This document shows positions 58,851-64,000 of a DNA stretch of 64,000 nucleotides, piece by piece (positions within the stretch are counted from its first letter, which is position 1; each line of letters begins with the position of its first letter). The notes below the pieces were generated by a model. That model saw only the letters and a program-made list of their open reading frames with translations, had not been told where the DNA came from and did no database searches. The DNA comes from Chloranthus sessilifolius (taxonomy: Eukaryota; Streptophyta; Magnoliopsida; Chloranthales; Chloranthaceae), in contig CM037587.1 of the NCBI GenBank assembly GCA_021018995.1, positions 5,954,866 through 6,018,865 on the forward strand, in the 5' to 3' direction. A program made the position numbers and the translations under genes.

Positions 58851-60293
58851 TTTTTTTATCTTGTGCTTGGTCTGTTATTCTGTTTAGATGTCATAATTTA
58901 GAGTGTTTTGTGTTTGTTTCTGTTTGTGTGCTAGATCAATAATAGGTTGTGATAGGTTTTAGTTTATTTCAATTAATCTGGAGTGTGTATGTGTGCTGAA
59001 AGCATTTCTGATCAAATCAAATCAAATTGGGTGAATGAAATGTTTTATATGAATGGTGTGAGATCTCTTTGAGATAATTCAAACTGTTGCTTAATTTCAT
59101 CAGTCAATCGATTGAGAATTAATTCTCAATCGATTGAAATTTTTGATGCATTGTTATAATTCTATGCGAAGTCTATTTCAATCGATCAATTTTGGCCTAA
59201 TACCACGCTGATATCGTGCGAATCTTGCTGATATCATCATGTTGATCTGTAAATGGCAGTTCTCTTCAAATATAATCAATCGATTGATCATATTTGGAAA
59301 CGGAAGTTACTAAACTTGAATGCGTTGGGATTTTTAGAAATTCTACTTTAAATAAAGAAATCTTTATCCACCGACCATCCAACCTTCCGGCTATACTTTG
59401 TCAATCGATTGATATTCAAAAACCAGTCAATTGAGTGATACAAATCTCGAAAGTCCATCTTTGCACCACGAAAATCAAAATTTCATTCCATTTTTAGAAG
59501 TTGTGTTTTAGGATAATTTTTCTTTATTTAATCAACCCTTAGGTTAGTTGTTTTAAATCATATCCCTTTGTCAAAATTCAATTGTCCTCTCTGATCTTGT
59601 GCTAAGGATTCGATCAAATATCGCACTCGATCGACAGTAAGGAGATTGGCGGAGTCAGTGAGGAAATGTACACGATATCACTTGCCTCGACTACCTCTCG
59701 ATTTGTTAAATCATGAGGTCGTTGATTTAGAATCGGCTTTGCTGCCTCTGACTTCACCAAAATCACCCGTCGAATTGATGTCCATCGATTCATCGAAATC
59801 ACCTTCACTTCTGCGAAATCGTCCACCATTCACCTGCTCTTCTGAAGCCGCACACGACCCAAATATGAACATAATTCTAACCTATTTATGGGCGAAATTG
59901 CTTCCACAACCACCACTCGTCCCCCACCACCATCCCCACCTGGTGCCCCAATTCCTCCACCCGATGGCGTCTGCATCTCCAAAGAAATGTGGAGGATGAT
60001 GTTTCCAAACCCAAAGCCAGGGATGGCTACCGATGATGACTAAGGGCTAGGATTTAGTTTTAGGTTTTAGATTTCACAGTCTTTTTAGATTTTATGTTCC
60101 ATTTCTAATGTTTTAGTTTAGTTTCCTTTAATTATTGCACTAGAATAGGTTCTTTTTATTTTCAATAAGTGTAGTAGATTGCACATAGTTAATGGAATTT
60201 TAGTTTAGTTAAATGTCTTTGTTTAATTGTTTAGATGCTCAAATCATAATACTTTTCACCTGGTTTGCCTTTTGGTTCTCGGTTGCATTTAAC
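58851..60293 (+). other. Non-coding region after the accessory ORF
   Basis: Palindromes of the CAATCGATTG type lie at 59103-59430. A 117-codon open stretch at 59646-59999 is proline- and serine-rich without recognisable domains; it may be a remnant of a further ORF or chance. Confidence 0.5.
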
Positions 60294-60364
60294 AGGTTTG
60301 GGGGTCCCATACACCTTCAAAAATCAAACCAATGAGGACATTGGATACAATAGGTTTGGGGGTG
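60294..60364 (+). promoter_or_regulatory. Two additional polypurine tracts of element 3
   Basis: AGGTTTGGGGGT at 60294-60305 and again at 60352-60363, 58 bases apart and 1.93 kb upstream of the LTR-adjacent tract. The layout mirrors element 1. Confidence 0.75.
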
Positions 60365-62280
60365 AGAAGTTCAATTTAGAGCATATTTTGTTGAAAAATA
60401 AATAAATAAATAAATAAATAATAAAATAAAAGGTTTTGGGGCTTTGAAAAGTGTATCAGTCAATCGATTGAACCCAGGGAGTCAATCGATTGATTGATAA
60501 CCATTAGCCCAGAAGCATTCAGCAGGTTAGGGGCAGTCAATCGATTGATTTACAAAAATCAATCGATTGACTGTAGATTTGTTAGCCCAATAACTGAATG
60601 GAAGCATGCATCATTCAATCGATTGAAACCATTGAGTCAATTGATTGATTGATAACCAGTAAACTCATAAATTCCAAATGTGTTTTCATGACCTTTAAGT
60701 GTTAATACTCGAATTTTTTTATAAAATGTCATCTTGCCATGATAAAACTATAAATGCTCATGATCACTAATATAATGCAAGTTTTAATGATGATTTCACA
60801 GTCCATGTCCAGAAACTCTGGCATCATTGCCATGCTTTAATTTCAAAAATATGGGAGTCATTGCCATGCTTTAATTCCAAAAACTTGAATCCAAGGATTT
60901 AAGTGGAGACTAAAACCCAGAGAACTTTAGAACCTTTGCTCATTCTTGATTAGTGTGGTTAAAATTCGGAGCCTTGTTCAGTTCATACTTGATTGTTATA
61001 ATCTTATACGCTTGTCTCGGTTTGTGTATTTGGCATTGTATCAGGGTACTAGAACTCATTATGTTTGAATTCGAAACAAATCGGCATCATTATCACCTTG
61101 AAAAGAAATGATCGAAGGCCCTCTTTGGCCCGTTTGTGCTTAAAATGTCCCACCTTATACTCAATTACCATTTAGCACCCTTTTTGAGCCATGATGAAAA
61201 ATTTAGCCCTAATTATTTCTTGATTAAGCTATATTAACCATGCCCCTCACGAGTTTGAAAATACAAAAACCCTTCCCTTGTTACCTCTGAGAAATTCAAG
61301 ATGACAGAAAGTGAGGGAATAGAGAGGCATGATTGTGACACTTGTGGGAGAAAAAGATAAAAAGGTAGAAAATGAGAAAAATGAAAAAAATATAAGGTGA
61401 TTTCAAAATGAAGAGCAAAAAGGAGTAGAAAAAAAAGAAAGTTGAGAAGAAGCAAAAAGAAAAATTCTGAAAAATTGGCAAAAGAAAGTGACAATGAGAA
61501 ATTCAAATTGTGTTTCTGTTTCCAGATCCTCAGAGAAATTTGATCCCCGATTTCCCTCTCTTTCTTAAGCCTTTTACCTGAGCCCCGTTACAACCTTGAA
61601 AAAGCCCTTCCTAATCTAATCATGAGTGATAAATGTCATGTGGAGAATGATAGTGCAATGCCTATGGTGCCTGGTATGACATGCTAGATGCACAAATACC
61701 TTTCTTTATGAGACTTCTTTTTCATTAATGAACCGTGCTTCTTATTTCATGTGAGACCTCCTGATTTGCATTATAGTTCTCTCTCACATGTGTGTGAAAA
61801 GTACCCCAGTCATCAGAGCAATTTCGTTTTGAGTGCATATCCACGGTGAGGATTGAATCAAGACATATGGTCCAAAAGATTCCTAGTTTGGACTTACACC
61901 CTGATGGAAGAATTTTTAGCAATGGTAAGTGCACGATACTCTGGGCATGAATCATGAGTGATTGAAAAAATAATGCATTGAATTAATCTGAATGAGCATT
62001 GATAAAATTAGCATGGCCAGGAGCATCTTATAAAAATTTCACGGACATTTAACGATCTAAGGGCATGACAATAATTTAGGAATTTATTAGTTTCTGAAGT
62101 TTATAGGTATCTTTACTGAAAACCTTCAGGAGATATAACTCCTCTACTAGGGATCACCTAGGAGTTTAAAGGCTTATTGCATATGCTAAATGCAATCGTG
62201 TTCCCTACGAAAGTGGCATCCATTTTCTTTTTAATTGTTAATTATTTTTCATTCTTTTTGCTCGAGGACTAGCAAAGTAT
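60365..62280 (+). other. 3' non-coding region of element 3
   Basis: Contains (AAAT)n at about 60394-60432, CAATCGATTG palindromes at 60460-60650, and a long purine-rich tract at about 61350-61480 that matches the pyrimidine-rich tract of element 1 on the opposite strand. From 62150 on, it shares a strongly conserved block with element 1 up to the polypurine tract. The open frames on either strand are compositional. Confidence 0.7.
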
Positions 62281-62293
62281 AGGTTTGGGGGTG
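62281..62293 (+). promoter_or_regulatory. Polypurine tract of element 3
   Basis: AGGTTTGGGGGTG directly precedes the 3' LTR start TGATCTGTG, after CTCGAGGACTAGCAAAGT. Confidence 0.9.
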
Positions 62294-63243
62294 TGATCTG
62301 TGCCGAAATATGACTATATTTCACATTTAATTCCTATATTTAGCTATCTGATAAAAGCTATCTGATGGCTGTTATATAGTTTTAGTGGTTTCAGGTGTTT
62401 CTGACCATTGGATCTTGAAAGAGCATAAAAGAGGATAATTGAGGGATACACAAGAACATTGGACCAAGAAGCCAGCAAAAGCACCAAAATCCATGAAAAT
62501 GATTGATTGGCCTAACATCCAGCAGAAGAATGAAGATGTTACCTGTCCTTGTCAATCGATTGAAAACCAAATCTCAATCGATTGACAAGGATGACAGCTT
62601 TTCCCCCCTTTACTTTAAATTTGAATTAATTCAATCGATTGATATTTGAACTCAATCAATTTAATTCAAATTGAAATGATTTCGCTAAAAAGTGGATTTG
62701 AAATAAGTTGATTAAGAATTGAATTTCAATCGGTTGAGCCTATTTTGGAAGTTGCCCTGTCCGCTCCCTATAAAAGCAATGCTATGGCTTAGGGTTAAGG
62801 GGGCTCTTGATTGGTAGAATTTTCATAGGTTTTTCATAGCTTTTCTTTATAATTTTTGAATCATAGTTTGTAATTAGGACAAGAGCATTGTAAGGAGAGA
62901 TTTTTGGATAAATAAAAGAGCATATTTTGTTGATGGCTTTTGGTTTACATCGGGCGTGTAGATCGAGGATGAGCGGCTAAACCCCCTCATTCAAGGAGGA
63001 AGTGACCCCTAGATGAGTAACTGATTTATTATTAATTCTATAATTTCTTATCATCGTTATTGAATCATTCTGCTAAGAAGTGTGTGCTTAATAAAATATC
63101 ATCGAATGCTCATTTATAGTCGTTGATCTTGGTTATCGACGACCATAAAAGAGTCATTCCATCTAGATCTGTTCCTGCAGGCCAATCTAGGCTGCCGAGT
63201 GATTGATTCTTACTGCTGTGATTTTGAATTTGAGATACGCTAT
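62294..63243 (+). repeat. Element 3 3' LTR, first 950 bases
   Basis: Aligns with 49401-50340 with a number of substitutions and short indels. Interrupted after GATACGCTAT by the LTR at 63244; the remainder is outside the window. Confidence 0.88.
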
Positions 63244-64000
63244 TGTAGACACCTCCATTTTGCCTTCTCAGGATATATATTTTTTGTTTGGTCAACCTTT
63301 GACCTTTTAAACACTGATATGGGAACCATGCACTGAAACAATAGTACATGGCTGAACACAGGCTGAAACAATAGCTCTGTGGCTCAGATCCCGACATGGA
63401 GAGATTATATACTGAAACAATAGTATATTGTCAGAATGTAGACTGAAACAATAGTCTTGCATTTTATTTTAGAGACCAGACCCGGACGACCCCGAATTAA
63501 GCACCTGAAACCACGCGTGTAATTAGATTACACGCCACTCAACAAATGCGCAATCAGTCCCCCTTTCAGACCAAACTTCTCTTCCCAGACCTATCCGAGA
63601 CTCGATCACGCTCCTGAAATCAGATGCGCGATTGGATTGGGCGCCACAATACCAGCGCACAATTGGCCTACGCCCGATATAGTCTCACTACCCTTAACCC
63701 TTAAGTTTCCTTGATTAAGCGCTTCTGAAGAACCGCTTAATCAAATTGCGCACCTCCCATAACGCGCGCAATTAGCCCTAATTTTGTTAGGACTGGGAAA
63801 TTCGCTGAGCAAGTCAGCCGGTCGCTCACTGAGTCGGTGATCGACTCAAAGCGATTAAGCGCCAGGAAACTGACGCGTAATTCAGTTAAACGCTTGAAAA
63901 ATGGCGCGTAATTGAAGAAAAACCTATAAAAGATTTTTTTCCTAATTCGCCCGGGGGGCTGGTAATTTTTTGAGAGAGAACGGATTTTTTTTTGGATTAT
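63244..64000 (+). mobile_element. Start of a further LTR (family D), runs off the window
   Basis: TGTAGACACCTCCATTTTGCC is a familiar plant gypsy LTR start, here exactly at the break in the element 3 LTR; GCTAT (63239-63243) would be its target duplication. Within it, four copies of CTGAAACAATAG lie at about 63333-63455, and many GCGC/AATT and GATTAAGCG words in both orientations at 63505-63920. The orientation is inferred from the TG start only. Confidence 0.65.

Larger units (their letters stand above)
49401..63243 (+). mobile_element. Element 3: Athila-like retrotransposon, plus strand, internally deleted
   Basis: The 5' LTR (49401-52981, interrupted) begins TGATCTGTG and ends GATCA. The 3' LTR begins identically at 62294 after the tract AGGTTTGGGGGTG and is interrupted at 63244. 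Between them lie a tRNA-Asp-like primer site, the 5' part of gag, an unrelated LTR where capsid, protease, RT and RNase H should be, integrase, a long accessory ORF and a 3' non-coding region shared with element 1. Its right end is not seen because the nested LTR runs past the window. ATACC (49396-49400) should be its left target duplication. Confidence 0.85.

Noticed and set aside
59646-59999. A 117-residue proline/serine-rich protein
   Set aside because: No recognisable domain, overlapped by an antisense frame; kept only as an uncertain remnant within element 3.

Overview
This is a window of angiosperm nuclear DNA. Plant-type Ty3/gypsy (Athila-like and Tekay/Del chromovirus-like) and Ty1/copia elements, a CACTA-type MITE, a LINE fragment and an intron-rich plant polygalacturonase gene point to a flowering plant; the species cannot be read from it. 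Most of the window is transposable element. The only gene that reads as intact is a nine-exon GH28 polygalacturonase (30947-35242, minus).

Layout. 1-1559 is a degenerate GAACTTTGAA-rich repeat. It is split by two complete minus-strand LTR elements: element 1 (1560-13125, Athila-like, tRNA-Asp primer site, TSD ATCGA) and element 2 (13181-25695, chromovirus with integrase plus chromodomain, initiator-tRNA-Met-like primer site, TSD CGAAC). The target repeat resumes at 25696 and runs into a plus-strand copia relic (26007-30670), which holds a solo LTR of the element-2 family (26553-29256, TSD AATAT). Then comes the genic island (30750-35400) and a stretch with MITEs and long TA microsatellites (35400-39000). 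A degenerate tandem-repeat region follows (40930-47470); it carries a LINE fragment and two solo LTRs of the element-2 family, one inside the other (41750-47171 outer, 43417-46122 inner), each with a perfect TSD. From 48000 to the end there is a deep nest: a copia 3' end, cut by the first 73 bases of an LTR, cut by an Athila-like element 3 (49401 to beyond 63243, plus strand), which is itself cut by a solo LTR (50494-52698), a second LTR lacking a matching TSD (about 54131-55858) and a new LTR starting at 63244.

How the parts work. Elements 1 to 3 encoded gag, protease, reverse transcriptase/RNase H and integrase; all are now broken by stops and frameshifts, so none looks autonomous. Two very different elements (2 and 3) carry, downstream of pol, relics of what looks like the same plant-transposon accessory ORF.

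Most unusual signals. (1) Every LTR family here carries its own cluster of short perfect palindromes, nearly all centred on CG or TCGA and confined to non-coding parts. (2) LTRs of the element-2 family contain a 36-37 codon acidic open frame whose copies differ largely at synonymous sites. (3) Both Athila-like elements carry an extra pair of polypurine tracts about 1.9 kb upstream of the one beside the 3' LTR.
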